Shown: positions 34,888 through 43,797 of the stretch, one piece after another
Numbering within the stretch: the stretch's first letter is position 1
Layout of the letters: each line of letters begins with the position of its first letter
NCBI RefSeq assembly: GCF_000092065.1
Contig: NC_009369.1
Location: 124,001-188,000, forward strand
DNA from: Ostreococcus lucimarinus CCE9901
Taxonomy: Eukaryota > Chlorophyta > Mamiellophyceae > Mamiellales > Bathycoccaceae
Direction: 5' to 3'
Length of the DNA stretch: 64,000 bases
Program-made: the position numbers and the translations under genes
The notes under the pieces: generated by a model
Told to the model about the DNA's origin: nothing
Database searches by the model: none
The model's input: only the letters and a program-made list of their open reading frames with translations

Positions 34888-35754
34888 CTAAACCTCTACG
34901 TCTAATCTCGCGAGCAAATCGTCAATGCGATGCAACGCCTCGCTCGCCGCCGGCGGACAAAACTGGCGCGCGCGCTCGAGCAAGTCGCGTATCTTCTCCG
35001 TATCCGCGGGTTTCCGTTCGTCCGCGGCGGATTTCAACAACCAAACCGCCGTCCTGTACGCATCATCCGCCAACGACGCGTCCGTATCGCTCCAACCCGT
35101 CTCCGAATCGGCGCCTTCGGCGTCGTGGAACTCGTCGCCGGCGTCGTCAAAGTCTCGCGAGTCGTCGAACTCGTCATCATCGCGCGAAACGAATTCGTCG
35201 TCATCACCCTCGTCCTCGTCCTCTTGTTCCAGCAAAGCTCGCGTCTGGGCGATCGTTTTCAACAACTTTTCCTTGGCCTCCGTCATCGAGCGAGGACAGC
35301 ACGACTCCGCGTACACAAATCTTCGCAACGCCTCGTTCAAATCGCCCCGTTTCAACGCGCGCACGCCAGCCTTAAACTCTTCATCCGCGATCACGGCGTC
35401 TTCATCGTCATCCCGCTCGTCGTCTTCATCGTCGACGTCCGAATCCCCCGAAGCCGCCGCCGCGCTCGCGTCGCCGTCTTCGTCCACTTCGCGCGCCCGT
35501 CGTCCCCACTCATCCTCCCCAGGTTTCGCCGCGCCGTAAATAACCGAACACGCATCCATCGCGTACCCTCGCCGCGCCCGCCGAGCCGCGTTTTCTTCAA
35601 TCTCTCGCTCCGCGCGTCGCATCAAATCCATTGGATTCTGATTTTGCATTTGATTCTGCGCTCGTTTCTGATTCTGATTCCGTCCTTCGCGCGCGCGCGC
35701 GCTCGACGCGCTCGCGCCGTCGTCGCGCGTCGCGTCGGCGACGCCGCGCTCCAT
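34888..35754 (-). CDS. Acidic protein with two TPR-like helical repeats, function unknown
   Basis: A 288-residue protein from the ATG at 35754 (MERGVADATRDDG); a longer frame would need a GTG start. Two similar helical segments stand out: DEEFKAGVRALKRGDLNEALRRFVYAESCCP and DDAYRTAVWLLKSAADERKPADTEKIRDLLERARQFCPP. Both resemble single TPR units ending in a Cys-Pro turn. The linker is strongly acidic (DDEDDERDDDEDAVIADEEF and DDDEFDDSRDFDDAGDEFHD). A Gln/Asn-rich stretch (NQNQKRAQNQMQNQNP) is near the N-terminus. I do not recognise a family. It is divergent from the HSP20 gene across a repeat-rich gap. Confidence 0.8.
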   Translation of the reverse strand: MERGVADATRDDGASASSARAREGRNQNQKRAQNQMQNQNPMDLMRRAEREIEENAARRARRGYAMDACSVIYGAAKPGEDEWGRRAREVDEDGDASAAAASGDSDVDDEDDERDDDEDAVIADEEFKAGVRALKRGDLNEALRRFVYAESCCPRSMTEAKEKLLKTIAQTRALLEQEDEDEGDDDEFVSRDDDEFDDSRDFDDAGDEFHDAEGADSETGWSDTDASLADDAYRTAVWLLKSAADERKPADTEKIRDLLERARQFCPPAASEALHRIDDLLARLDVEV

Positions 35755-35800
35755 GTCGACGGACTCCCGCGCGGACGCGCGCGACGAAGTGACGCGAACG

Positions 35801-35915
35801 AATCCAATCCAATCCAATCCACACCGGTCGGTCGCCGTCTCGGGACGACATGGGGACACCTCTCAGACGGCACTCTGAGACGCGCCGCTCGCTCGAACGA
35901 ACGAACGAACGAACG
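35801..35915. promoter_or_regulatory. Repeat-rich divergent promoter of HSP20 and the acidic TPR-like gene
   Basis: The gap holds (AATCC)4 at 35801-35820, a perfect 7-bp inverted repeat TCTCAGA (35861-35867) / TCTGAGA (35874-35880), a GGGACAC motif at about 35853, and a run of GAAC repeats near 35893-35915. GAAC runs contain GAA units spaced by 1 bp, not the alternating GAA/TTC array of a classical heat-shock element. The HSE assignment is therefore not supported. Confidence 0.5.
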
Positions 35916-35951
35916 CGACCGAACGAAAAAAACGAACGAACGAAACCCTTC

Positions 35952-36938
35952 ATGCTCTGCTCCGCGCTGAACGCGCGAACGACGACGTGCGGACGAACGA
36001 CGACGATGCGAGGCCTGGCGTTGGGAAGACGCGCGGCGCGCGTCGGCGCGCGAGGCGTCGGGACGACGACGCGCGCGTCGCAGGCGGAATCTCAAACCGC
36101 GACGAGCGAACAACAACAGGGAGAACAATCTCAGCAAGGTGGTTTGCAGCGACAGCAAGAGCAGAAGCGAGCGCTGGCGCGGTCGCCGTTGTCTTCTATG
36201 ATGGCGTTTCCGAGTCTGATGTCGGGCATGACGCCGTTCGGGTTGTCGAGAAGCATGCAGAGAGAGATGGCGAACATGATGAACTTGATGGATGACATGA
36301 TGACGGGCGGGGCTCTGGCGCCGTTTGAGACGCTGGATCCGTTTAAGATCACGATGCACGCCGATCACACGCAAGGGGTGCCTCAACAAATCTTGAACTT
36401 TCCGATGGGTACGACGACGACGACGACGACGCGAGCGAGCGAGAGCAAACGAGAGCGGGACGAAACCTTGAATCACGAGCGAGCGAGAGCAAACGAGAGC
36501 GAGACGAAGCCTCGAATCACGACGTGAACGACTGACGTTTGACTCATCGTCGACCCTTTCCGCGCACCACCAGACGTGATTCAAAAGAAGGACAAGTACA
36601 TCGTCAAGGCTGATTTACCGGGCCTGTCGATGAAGGATGTCAGCGTCGAGGTGGACGAAAAGAATCGCATCTTACACGTCACGGCAAAGCGCGAGCACCG
36701 AGCCGAAGAACAAGACGAAACCGTGGACAAGGGCGCGAAGTGGGTCGCGTACGAACGGTTCTACGGCAAGATGGATCGCTCGTTCGGCCTTCCCGAAGAC
36801 GCGGTGGCGGAAAAAGACGCCATCAACTGTCGATTGGTGAACGGCGAGCTCACGGTGTCCATCAAGCGCAACCCGCCGCAGGAGGAAGAGGCCGAGAAGC
36901 AGGCGCCGCGCACGAAGATTCCGATCATGGATCACTAA
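35952..36938 (+). CDS. HSP20: Small heat-shock protein (HSP20), organelle-targeted, one intron
   Basis: A 273-residue alpha-crystallin chaperone that holds unfolding proteins. Exons 35952-36408 and 36574-36938 join at NFPM/DVIQKKDKYIV, restoring the family sequence FP-D-VIQKKDKYIVKADLPGLSMKDV. The 165-nt intron starts GTACGA, ends CCAG, is phase 1, and contains a 44-bp tandem duplication. The N-terminus has repeated Thr/Arg/Ala (ARVGARGVGTTTRASQAESQ), typical of a mitochondrial or plastid presequence; the ATG at 36006 is an alternative start. The alpha-crystallin domain runs from about residue 155, with WVAYERFYGKMDRSFGLPED and a C-terminal KIPIMDH that carries the I-x-I anchor motif. A Gln-rich and Met-rich linker (MTPFGLSRSMQREMANMMNL) precedes the domain, as in organellar HSP20s. 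Confidence 0.93.
36435..36522 (+). repeat. 44-bp tandem duplication within HSP20 intron
   Basis: Two 44-bp units, 36435-36478 and 36479-36522, differ at about three positions. Both start GCGAGCGAGAGCAAACGAGA and end AATCACGA. A (ACG)n tract precedes them, from 36411. The branch-site heptamer ACTGACG follows at 36531. Confidence 0.9.
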
Positions 36939-37136
36939 AGCAGTGTGTGTGGTCGTGATCCAGGCCGGACAATCAAGACTTTGCGTTCGCGAATCGCTGG
37001 TTCGCGAGCGTCGATACGGTAGTCTCGAACTCATTTTAGTTTTGTCTTTTCATCACATCACATCACATTAGATCTCCGGATCAGATGGAGAATAACTACG
37101 AGCCATACTCTCATCATCGTTATCATAAACTACGTC

Positions 37137-38780
37137 CTAGCACCACTCGATCGTCGACGGAGGCTTGCTACTCACGTCCAAGACGACGCGATTCACTTCC
37201 TTGACTTGGTTCGTGATGCGCGTGCTGACCTCCTTCAAGAAATCGGTCTCGAACGGGAACCAATCCGCCGTCATGCCGTCGGCCGAAGTCACCGCACGCA
37301 AGCCGATGACGAAGGAGTGCGTCCGTTGATCGCCCTGAACGCCGACGGTGCGAATCGGCAAAAACACGGCGAACGCTTGCCAAATGTCGTCGTAAATCCC
37401 GAATTCACGAATGGTGTTGATGTAAATCTCGTCCGCGCGTCTCAAAATATCTAACGCGTTGTCCGCGGTGACGTCACCGAGGATGCGCACCGCGAGCCCC
37501 GGTCCCGGGAACGGGTGGCGCGCCAAAAACGCGCGCGGCACGTCCATGATGGCGCCCAACTTGCGAACTTCATCCTTGAAAAGCATGCGAAGCGGCTCGA
37601 CGAGCTCGAAACCGAGTTCTTTGGGCAAGCCGCCGACGTTGTGGTGCGACTTGATCGTGTGCGAGTGCTTTTGATCGCTGCCCGGGGGCGGACACGACTC
37701 GATGACATCCGGGTACAGCGTCCCTTGCACCAAAAACGTCGGGCGCACGCCCGTGCGCTTTTCAATCTCACCCTTGAAGTTTTTAAAGCACTCGATGAAC
37801 TCGGCGCCGATGATTTTGCGCTTCTTCTCCGGATCAGTCACGCCCTTGAGACGCGTGAGCATTTGCTCGGAGTGATCGACGCAATCCACGGGGAGGTGCA
37901 AGTTGTCGCGAAACATCTCCATGACGCGCTCTTGCTCCTTGTATCGCAACAACCCGTTGTCGACAAAGACGCAGTGCAAGCGATCGCCGATGGCTTTGTG
38001 CACCAGCGTCGCCGCGACGGCGGAGTCGACGCCACCGGACAAGGCGCAGATGACGTGCGCGTCCGGGCCGACTTTTTCCTTGACGATGGCGATTTGTTCC
38101 TCGAGCACGTTCGCCATCGACCACCCGGCGCTCACGCCCGCGACGTCGAATAAGAACCTTCTCAGGGTGTCCAACCCTTTTTCGCTGTGCGTCACCTCGG
38201 GATGATACTGCAACCCGAACAACTTTCGCTTCGGGTCCTCGATGGCGACCACCGCGCCCGCCTCTGATTTCCCCACGCACGCGAATCCCTCCGGCAGCTT
38301 CGTCGCCTCGTCCCCGTGCGACATCCACACCTGCTCGCGCTCGCCCGCCTTCGACCCTTGGCCGTACAGCACCGAATCCGAGCTCTCATACACCACCGGC
38401 ATGCGTCCGTACTCCCCCTTCCCGCGCGCCGCCTCCACGACGCCGCCGAGTCGCTGCACCAAGAGCTGCATCCCGTAACAGATCCCCAGCACCGGTATCG
38501 ACTCGCGCGCGCAGTACTCGAAGAACCCCTCCGGCACGCTCGGCGCATCGTCCACGTGCACCGAATTCGGTCCTCCCGACAGCACGATCACCCTCGGCGC
38601 GTGGCTCTCGATCCGCTTCAAATCCGCATCCCCCGGCAGCAAGATCGAGTACACGCCGAGCTCGCGCACGCGTCGCGTGATCAATTGCGTGTACTGCGAC
38701 CCGTAGTCGAGGACGACGCACGCATCCACGCCATCGGTCGCGGTCTTTCGCTTCTTCGCGCACGTCGGCGACGGCGCCAT
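37137..38780 (-). CDS. guaA: GMP synthetase (glutamine-hydrolysing)
   Basis: A 547-residue enzyme that aminates XMP to GMP, the last step of guanine nucleotide synthesis. The start is the ATG at 38780 (MAPSPTCAKKRKTATDG); an upstream frame has only TTG. The class I glutamine amidotransferase domain has DYGSQYTQLITRRVRELGVY, VIVLSGGPNSVH, the nucleophile Cys101 in LGICYGMQLL, and LFGLQYHPEVTHSEKG. The ATP pyrophosphatase domain has the P-loop CALSGGVDSAVAATLVH near 260, the CVFVDNGLLRYKEQERV block, and YPDVIESCPP. The C-terminal dimerisation domain ends TRITNQVKEVNRVVLDVSSKPPSTIEW. All key residues are present and it reads as complete. Confidence 0.95.
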   Translation of the reverse strand: MAPSPTCAKKRKTATDGVDACVVLDYGSQYTQLITRRVRELGVYSILLPGDADLKRIESHAPRVIVLSGGPNSVHVDDAPSVPEGFFEYCARESIPVLGICYGMQLLVQRLGGVVEAARGKGEYGRMPVVYESSDSVLYGQGSKAGEREQVWMSHGDEATKLPEGFACVGKSEAGAVVAIEDPKRKLFGLQYHPEVTHSEKGLDTLRRFLFDVAGVSAGWSMANVLEEQIAIVKEKVGPDAHVICALSGGVDSAVAATLVHKAIGDRLHCVFVDNGLLRYKEQERVMEMFRDNLHLPVDCVDHSEQMLTRLKGVTDPEKKRKIIGAEFIECFKNFKGEIEKRTGVRPTFLVQGTLYPDVIESCPPPGSDQKHSHTIKSHHNVGGLPKELGFELVEPLRMLFKDEVRKLGAIMDVPRAFLARHPFPGPGLAVRILGDVTADNALDILRRADEIYINTIREFGIYDDIWQAFAVFLPIRTVGVQGDQRTHSFVIGLRAVTSADGMTADWFPFETDFLKEVSTRITNQVKEVNRVVLDVSSKPPSTIEWC

Positions 38781-39225
38781 CGTCCGTCGGTGTGTGTCGC
38801 CGTCGCCGCCGCCGCCGTCGTTCAAATTTTTGTTTTTTTGAAAAAAATTCGCCAGCGCGGGGCGCGGCGTCGATTATTGGTGGCGCGCGCGTCGCGCGGG
38901 CGCGACCGACGGTTCGCGCGGTCGGCGGTTCGCGCGCGGCGCGGCGATCGGACGGCGCGCGACGCGCGGCGTCGCGCGAACGAACGCGGCAAAAAATCGC
39001 CAAACGGCTTTAGGCGCACGCGAAGAAAAAGCTTCGAAACTGCACGGTCGAACGCGACGCGCGTCGTGGGTCGGCTCGCGCGGCGATGGGCGACAGAGTT
39101 ACGGTTTTTTCGCCGCGAGGGGGACGAAGCGACGAATCGTCGAATCGACGCGAACGACGCGCGCGGCACACCGCGACGCGCGACGCGAGCGACGCGAACG
39201 ACGCGAACGCTTCGCGAACGAAACG
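38781..39225. promoter_or_regulatory. Divergent intergenic region, GMP synthetase / unknown membrane protein
   Basis: This 445-bp gap separates divergent ATGs. An A/T run near 38827-38848 (poly-T then poly-A) stands out in an otherwise GC-rich stretch. Short reading frames here are Arg-rich shadows with no signature. No clear TATA box or known motif is visible. Confidence 0.4.
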
Positions 39226-40548
39226 ATGGCGAGCGCGACGACCAAGGCGACGCGTCGACGGTTGAGCTGGCGCGACGCGCTGGACGAGACGCGGACGTAC
39301 GACGACGACGACGGGGACGGCGCGAAGGACGGATGGGCGCGGCGCGGTGGCGCCGCGGACGAAGAGAACGCGACCGCGCGACGAGCGAAGGGTCAAAAAA
39401 CGAGCGCGTCGCCTCGGAGAGCGCTCGCCGCGGTGGATGCGAACGCGACGATGACGTCGCCGACGACGCGATGCAACACGTTTTTGGCGGGGTCGACGCC
39501 GGGGGCGATGAGCGCCAAGCACGCGTCGCGGGTGCGCGCGCTCGTGGAGGTGGATGAACCGGAGGAGGAAGCGGAGGTGGCGGAGATTTCGTTTGACTTC
39601 GAGGACGAGAGCGCGATGATGTCGCCGGCGTCGGTGGACGACGCCGAACTCGAGTCGGATTCCACGGGCGACGTCACGGTGGTGATGTCGAGCAAGCGAG
39701 GAAGGCTGTCGCGCGTGAACGAGACGTTCAACGTGTTCAAATCGCTCGCACAGCTGGCGATATCGCCGTCAGAGTTGGACGTCTCCAAGCGACGCGCGCC
39801 GACGCCGATGAACACGCCGGCGACGACGTTGACGTTCGACGACGACGTGGATTCGCCCGTCGTGCAAGCGAGAACCGAAGCCGATTTGCGCGACACGGTT
39901 GAGAAAATTGCCAGCTCTTTGGTGGACGTCGAAGACGTGATGTCGTCTTATACGACCAGAGTTCGCGCGCACCGCGTCGCGAAGGCGCTCGGGGCGGCGA
40001 TTTTCATGCTCGCCATTTCCGCTCGATTATACTTTGCCTGGAACGTCGCCATCGCGGCGTTCCGTCCGCGGTACGCGATCGATGGAACCGCGTTCGCGTA
40101 TCGTTGGTTTTGGCGTTCACGAACGAATTGGAACGTCCCGTTCGCGTTCGCGGGGTACGCTTCGTACGGTGAGTTTATGATTCAAAGGGCGCTCGACGTC
40201 GAGTCGCGGCGAGCGATGACGCGCGCGGCGGCGTTTCGAGCCGCCGTGAGCGCCACGAGGCGCGTCGCCGTCGTTTTGGCGTACATCAGCGGCGTTTTCG
40301 GAATTTTTGGGGTAGTCGCGAAGGCGAGCGAGGACCCCCATCCGGGCGAGACGACGAAGCGCGGCGCGACGTCGCCGTTCGTCTTCGTGCCGAAAGTCAT
40401 GATGATGATGACGACGACGACGGACCCAGAGCGGCCTCGGCGGCCCTCTTTTGGTGCGTCCGCTGTTTTGGATACTTCCGATCGCACATCATCGACGCAC
40501 CGGGAAATGGACGGCGAAGCCGACGAGTTCGCCGTCGTGCGCGTGTAA
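39226..40548 (+). CDS. Unknown membrane protein with two hydrophobic segments
   Basis: A 440-residue protein, ATG at 39226 (MASATTKATRRRLSWRDALD). The N-terminal half is acidic and low in complexity (DEPEEEAEVAEISFDFEDES). A helix near 230-250 (KIASSLVDVEDVMSSYTTRV) leads to the first hydrophobic segment ALGAAIFMLAISARLYFAW, an aromatic-rich stretch WFWRSRTNWNVPFAFAGYASYG, and a second segment RRVAVVLAYISGVFGIFGVV. The end is a Met/Thr repeat tract (MMMMTTTTDPERP). No family recognised. Two membrane passes near the C-terminus with an acidic N-terminal domain suggest an endomembrane or plastid membrane protein. Confidence 0.7.
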   Translation: MASATTKATRRRLSWRDALDETRTYDDDDGDGAKDGWARRGGAADEENATARRAKGQKTSASPRRALAAVDANATMTSPTTRCNTFLAGSTPGAMSAKHASRVRALVEVDEPEEEAEVAEISFDFEDESAMMSPASVDDAELESDSTGDVTVVMSSKRGRLSRVNETFNVFKSLAQLAISPSELDVSKRRAPTPMNTPATTLTFDDDVDSPVVQARTEADLRDTVEKIASSLVDVEDVMSSYTTRVRAHRVAKALGAAIFMLAISARLYFAWNVAIAAFRPRYAIDGTAFAYRWFWRSRTNWNVPFAFAGYASYGEFMIQRALDVESRRAMTRAAAFRAAVSATRRVAVVLAYISGVFGIFGVVAKASEDPHPGETTKRGATSPFVFVPKVMMMMTTTTDPERPRRPSFGASAVLDTSDRTSSTHREMDGEADEFAVVRV

Positions 40549-40829
40549 AATAATTTCAGATTTCAGACGTGGACTTCTTTTGTAATAAAACACACCACAC
40601 GAAGTGAAGTCAAGTCAACACGTGGATCGCCGATGCACGCATGGACTGACGGGTACGAAATCAGTGAGGTGAATAAATCAAAAACCAAAAAGAAGAATCG
40701 TAAGAATCGTTTAAGTACCAGATATCAACGCACAAAACGTGTACGAGCGTTCGGCGCTCAAACGCAGGCTGGTGGAAATCACAGAAAAGAACCCGAAAAA
40801 GAACAAAAGAACAAAAGAATCAAAAGAAT

Positions 40830-41002
40830 ACCGGCGCAGGGGCTCGAACCCTGGACCACAAGCTTTCGCTACGCGAAACCTGAGAATGCGATTGGGAGCG
40901 CGAACTCCCCGCTTCGCTCGGATTTATTTTTTCGGACCCGATATTCATCGGGAAACCTCATATATTAAGAGGCTTGCGCTCTACCAACTGAGCTACGTCG
41001 GC
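40830..41002 (-). tRNA. trnK-CUU: tRNA-Lys (CUU) with a 101-nt intron
   Basis: A nuclear tRNA gene. Exon 1 is 40966-41002 and exon 2 is 40830-40864. The cloverleaf shows a 7-nt acceptor strand GCCGACG, D-arm GCTCAGTTGGTAGAGC, anticodon stem CAAGC/GCTTG, loop CTCTTAA with anticodon CTT, variable loop TGGTC, and T-arm CAGGGTTCGAGCCCCTG. The exon sequence closely follows plant tRNA-Lys(CUU). The intron lies between positions 37 and 38, the canonical place. The acceptor stem has an A-C mismatch at pair 5-68 and a G-U at 1-72, which is unusual and could mean editing, a degenerate copy, or a divergent gene. No CCA is encoded. The intron folds into several hairpins. Confidence 0.9.
40865..40965 (-). 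other. tRNA-Lys intron with three perfect hairpins
   Basis: The 101-nt intron contains CCCGAT/ATCGGG at 40937-40952, GGGAG/CTCCC at 40894-40909, and TTTCGC/GCGAAA at 40864-40878. The last pair uses tRNA position 38, so its stem crosses the 3' splice site. Plain tRNA introns are usually 10-60 nt. Confidence 0.8.
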
Positions 41003-41198
41003 TAATGATGACAGAAATAAGCTAAAATCGTCCCCACCGATCGTCGCGCTGGCGATCGATGTTTGTTATGGGTTGAAGCGTAGTAGACGTCGGCGTCCAG
41101 AAGAAGCGCGCGGTCATCCCGCGACGTCGCCGGAACGAACGCTCTCTCAATTCGAATCGACACTGGATTACAATCAATCAATCAATCAATCAAAACTA

Positions 41199-42914
41199 CT
41201 ACCCGCAGTGCGCCTCGACGGCTCGAACGATCGCCCTTGTCGTCTCCTCGACGCGCGTCTCTTCGCTCGCCTCGACGTAGACGCGAACGCAATCCTCCGT
41301 ACCGCTCGGACGCACGAACGCGCGACATCGAGCGTCGTTCGACGCTCGCACGATGGCGTCGATGGCGTCCTGGAGACCCTCCGGCTCGGCGACGCGGCGC
41401 TCGGCGTCAAAGGTTTGAATCTTCGTCCTGTCCGCGACGACGACTTTGGTTTGTCTCGAGGGCAAATCTTTGTAAAACGATCCCAAACGAGGCGCCTTGA
41501 CGGTTCGCCGTAATATGGCCTCGACGAGTAAGATGCCGCTCATGGCGTCGCCCACGGAGGGATTGATGACCCGCTGCGCGTTCGTCAACGCCAAGAGCGC
41601 CTTGACGGCGGGCATGTCGCGAGCCACCAGCGCCTCCACCGTCGCGTCCTCGATCGCCTTGCTCGCGCTCGGGGAAAACAAAGCCGTCCCGTGGCCGTTC
41701 GATTCGAAGTACACCCCTATGTCGAATTCCTCCGCTCGATGGTGCAGGTGTTTCACCCCCGTCGGCACGCACGCCGGCGCCGCGCCGAGCTCGCGAGTCA
41801 AAAACTCCGTCGACGCTCCGTTGGCGTACGCCGTTTGCACGACGCCCACGGTGATGTCATTCAAATACGGTGCCGCTTCTTTGACGCGCGCGTTCATCCA
41901 GCACGCGATGAGCACCGCCAATTGATCGCCGTCGACCAAATCGACGCCCCCAGCGGCCGTCGTTTGAAAATAAACCAGTCGGTCCGCGTCGCCGTCGATG
42001 GACACGCACCGCGTGCCCGCGGGCAAGTTTTCAAAACCTCCGCGGGTCGGGATAGTTTTTCCCTTTTGCACGAAATCGCTACCGACGCCGTCGTTCAGCG
42101 ACGACGTCGGCTCGTCGCCTCGGTTTCGCAAATCAAACGCGAGCCCGTACGGCGCCACCGCTTCGCCGAGCGACGACAACTTCACACCGCCCACGCCGTC
42201 CGCGCAATCGATCACCACCGTCGCGCCGTGATCGTCGTCTTCGTCCTCGTCTTCGTCCCTCTCCGTCAGCGCGGCGTATCCCGCGGACAAGCGATCGTAA
42301 TACGCGCGCTCCGAGTCGTCGGCGCCGACGTTCGCGCAATACACGTAATAGTGCAACTGCGGCGTCGTCGCGATCCCGCGATCGACGGCCTCGACGCCCA
42401 TCGCGTGCACGCCCGCCAGCGTCGCGTCCGCGAGCGCGCGTCCGCTCTCTCGCGTGTCTCTCGCCACGAAGACGCGCGCCGACGCGTTCGCCGACGCCGC
42501 GTCCGCCGGCGCCGCCGTCGCCATCGCCTCTCGCAGCGCCCGCACCTGCGTCTCCGCGTCCCCGTCCTCGGCGTTCGCTAACATCTCCGCCACGCCCTCG
42601 AGCGCCATCGGCAGCGTCCCTCCCGACGGTTCCACGAGCTTCACGCCGTTATCCGACGCCGGGTTGTGGCTCGCCGTCACCACCATCCCCGTCGTCTTCC
42701 CCCCGTGCGCCATCGCTCGCGCCGCGGCGAACGCGCCCGCTCGAAAGCACGTCGATCGCAACGCCGTCGCCGTCGTTCGGAATCCCGCCGTGCCGTACGC
42801 GAACCGCGTCGGCGCCGATCGATCTCCATCGTCTTCGCGTCGCGGCTTCGCGTGCTTCACCGTCGCCTCGGCGTACGATCGCGCCCAGGGCTCGCGCGCG
42901 GCGTCCGCGGACAT
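41199..42914 (-). CDS. Phosphoacetylglucosamine mutase (AGM1/PGM3)
   Basis: A 571-residue enzyme from the ATG at 42914 (MSADAAREPWARSYAEATV). It interconverts GlcNAc-6-P and GlcNAc-1-P for UDP-GlcNAc, needed for N-glycans and GPI anchors. Family marks: FAYGTAGFRTTATAL at the N-terminus, the phosphoserine loop VVTASHNPASDNGVKLVEPSG, the metal loop SIDGDADRLVYF, GVYFESNGHGTALFS for the sugar, and RPSGTEDCVRVYVEAS for phosphate binding. The order and length fit AGM1, not the phosphoglucomutase or phosphomannomutase groups. Poly-Glu and Asp insertions are present near 200 (RDEDEDEDDDHGA). It is divergent from the small gene at 43045, with a (CCAT)n repeat between. Confidence 0.94.
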   Translation of the reverse strand: MSADAAREPWARSYAEATVKHAKPRREDDGDRSAPTRFAYGTAGFRTTATALRSTCFRAGAFAAARAMAHGGKTTGMVVTASHNPASDNGVKLVEPSGGTLPMALEGVAEMLANAEDGDAETQVRALREAMATAAPADAASANASARVFVARDTRESGRALADATLAGVHAMGVEAVDRGIATTPQLHYYVYCANVGADDSERAYYDRLSAGYAALTERDEDEDEDDDHGATVVIDCADGVGGVKLSSLGEAVAPYGLAFDLRNRGDEPTSSLNDGVGSDFVQKGKTIPTRGGFENLPAGTRCVSIDGDADRLVYFQTTAAGGVDLVDGDQLAVLIACWMNARVKEAAPYLNDITVGVVQTAYANGASTEFLTRELGAAPACVPTGVKHLHHRAEEFDIGVYFESNGHGTALFSPSASKAIEDATVEALVARDMPAVKALLALTNAQRVINPSVGDAMSGILLVEAILRRTVKAPRLGSFYKDLPSRQTKVVVADRTKIQTFDAERRVAEPEGLQDAIDAIVRASNDARCRAFVRPSGTEDCVRVYVEASEETRVEETTRAIVRAVEAHCG

Positions 42915-42990
42915 CGCTCGGCGTCGCGTCGCGTCGCGGCGCGCCGTCGTCGCCGCGCGGCGTCGCGTCGTGCCGAATCCACCCATTCGT

Positions 42991-43012
42991 CCATCCATCC
43001 ATCCATCCATCC
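42991..43012. repeat. CCAT tetranucleotide microsatellite
   Basis: About 5.5 copies of CCAT between the ATGs of the AGM1 gene and the small coiled-coil gene. A similar AATC run (about 41171-41191) lies near the 3' end of AGM1. Confidence 0.85.
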
Positions 43013-43044
43013 GTCGTCTTCCGCACAGCGCGACGCCGCGCGCG

Positions 43045-43575
43045 ATGGCGACGGCGCGCGCGACGGCGCGCGCCGACGCGCGCGTCTCGCCCTCGCGCGC
43101 GCGCCGCGCGACGCGCGCGACGGCGACGACGCGCGGCGCGCCGGACGATTCCCGCGCGTTGGCGCCGACCGCGACGTTCGCGACGACGACCGCGTCGACG
43201 CGCGACGACGCCGTCTCGCGCGCCGCCGACGCGCTCGCGAGCGTCGACGCCGCGACGTGCGCGACGGCGCTCGCGCTCGCGTTCGTCACCGCGCGGTGGC
43301 GCGCGGCGACGCGAGAGCGGAGACGCTGGCGCGACGAGGCGCGACGACTCGACGAGGCGAACCAAGAGCTCGAGTGGCGACTCCGCGTCGCCACCGCGGA
43401 GAGCGACGGCGCGGACGACCTTCGCCGTCGTCGATCGACGCCGCGAGCGAGGCCCGCGAGCGCGCCCGCGACGTCGCCGCCGACGGACGCGCGCGACGTC
43501 CTCGTCGACGGTTTGCGCGCCGAGACCGAGGCGCTGCGCGCGGCGCTCGCGCAGGCGCGCGCCGCGCAGAAGTAG
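43045..43575 (+). CDS. Small protein with membrane segment and coiled coil, unknown
   Basis: A 176-residue frame from the ATG at 43045 (MATARATARADARVSPSRAR). About 70 Arg/Ala/Thr-rich residues look like a transit peptide. A hydrophobic helix follows (AATCATALALAFVTARW), then a charged coiled coil RERRRWRDEARRLDEANQELEWRLRVA and a second helix LVDGLRAETEALRAALAQARAAQ at the C-terminus. No family recognised. The heptad pattern supports real coding, but the high GC makes long open frames cheap, so this call is tentative. It is divergent from AGM1 with about 130 bp between ATGs and lies upstream of RPL4. Confidence 0.5.
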   Translation: MATARATARADARVSPSRARRATRATATTRGAPDDSRALAPTATFATTTASTRDDAVSRAADALASVDAATCATALALAFVTARWRAATRERRRWRDEARRLDEANQELEWRLRVATAESDGADDLRRRRSTPRARPASAPATSPPTDARDVLVDGLRAETEALRAALAQARAAQK

Positions 43576-43752
43576 AGCCGTAGCTTAGTCGAAAATGTAG
43601 ACACCGGACGCGCGTTCGGACGTCGATCGCGACGCGTCCGACCGCGGCGTCGTCTCGCGCGCGTCGAGTGAAATAAAACGCCCGCCTCACTGAAAACGCA
43701 TACGTAACATGTGACCAAATCGGGACGGGTTTTCGTGACCGGCGCGCGCGCC

Positions 43753-43762
43753 AAAGCCCTAA
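43753..43762 (+). promoter_or_regulatory. Telo-box-like motif upstream of RPL4
   Basis: AAAGCCCTAA lies 36 bp before the RPL4 ATG. It differs by one base from the telo box AAACCCTAA that is common in plant ribosomal protein promoters. A single match is weak evidence. Confidence 0.3.
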
Positions 43763-43797
43763 CGCGCGTGCGCGATCGGCCTTTCGCGACGCGCACG

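Noticed and set aside
35893-35915. GAAC repeats upstream of HSP20 as a heat-shock element
   Set aside because: A heat-shock element needs GAA and TTC in alternating inverted order with 2-bp spacing. The tract is a simple direct tetranucleotide repeat.
40633-40829. Lys-rich short frame upstream of the tRNA
   Set aside because: The sequence is A-rich and simple, with no signature, and the frame runs into the tRNA gene. It is probably flanking DNA; ACTGACG at 40645 there is likely chance.
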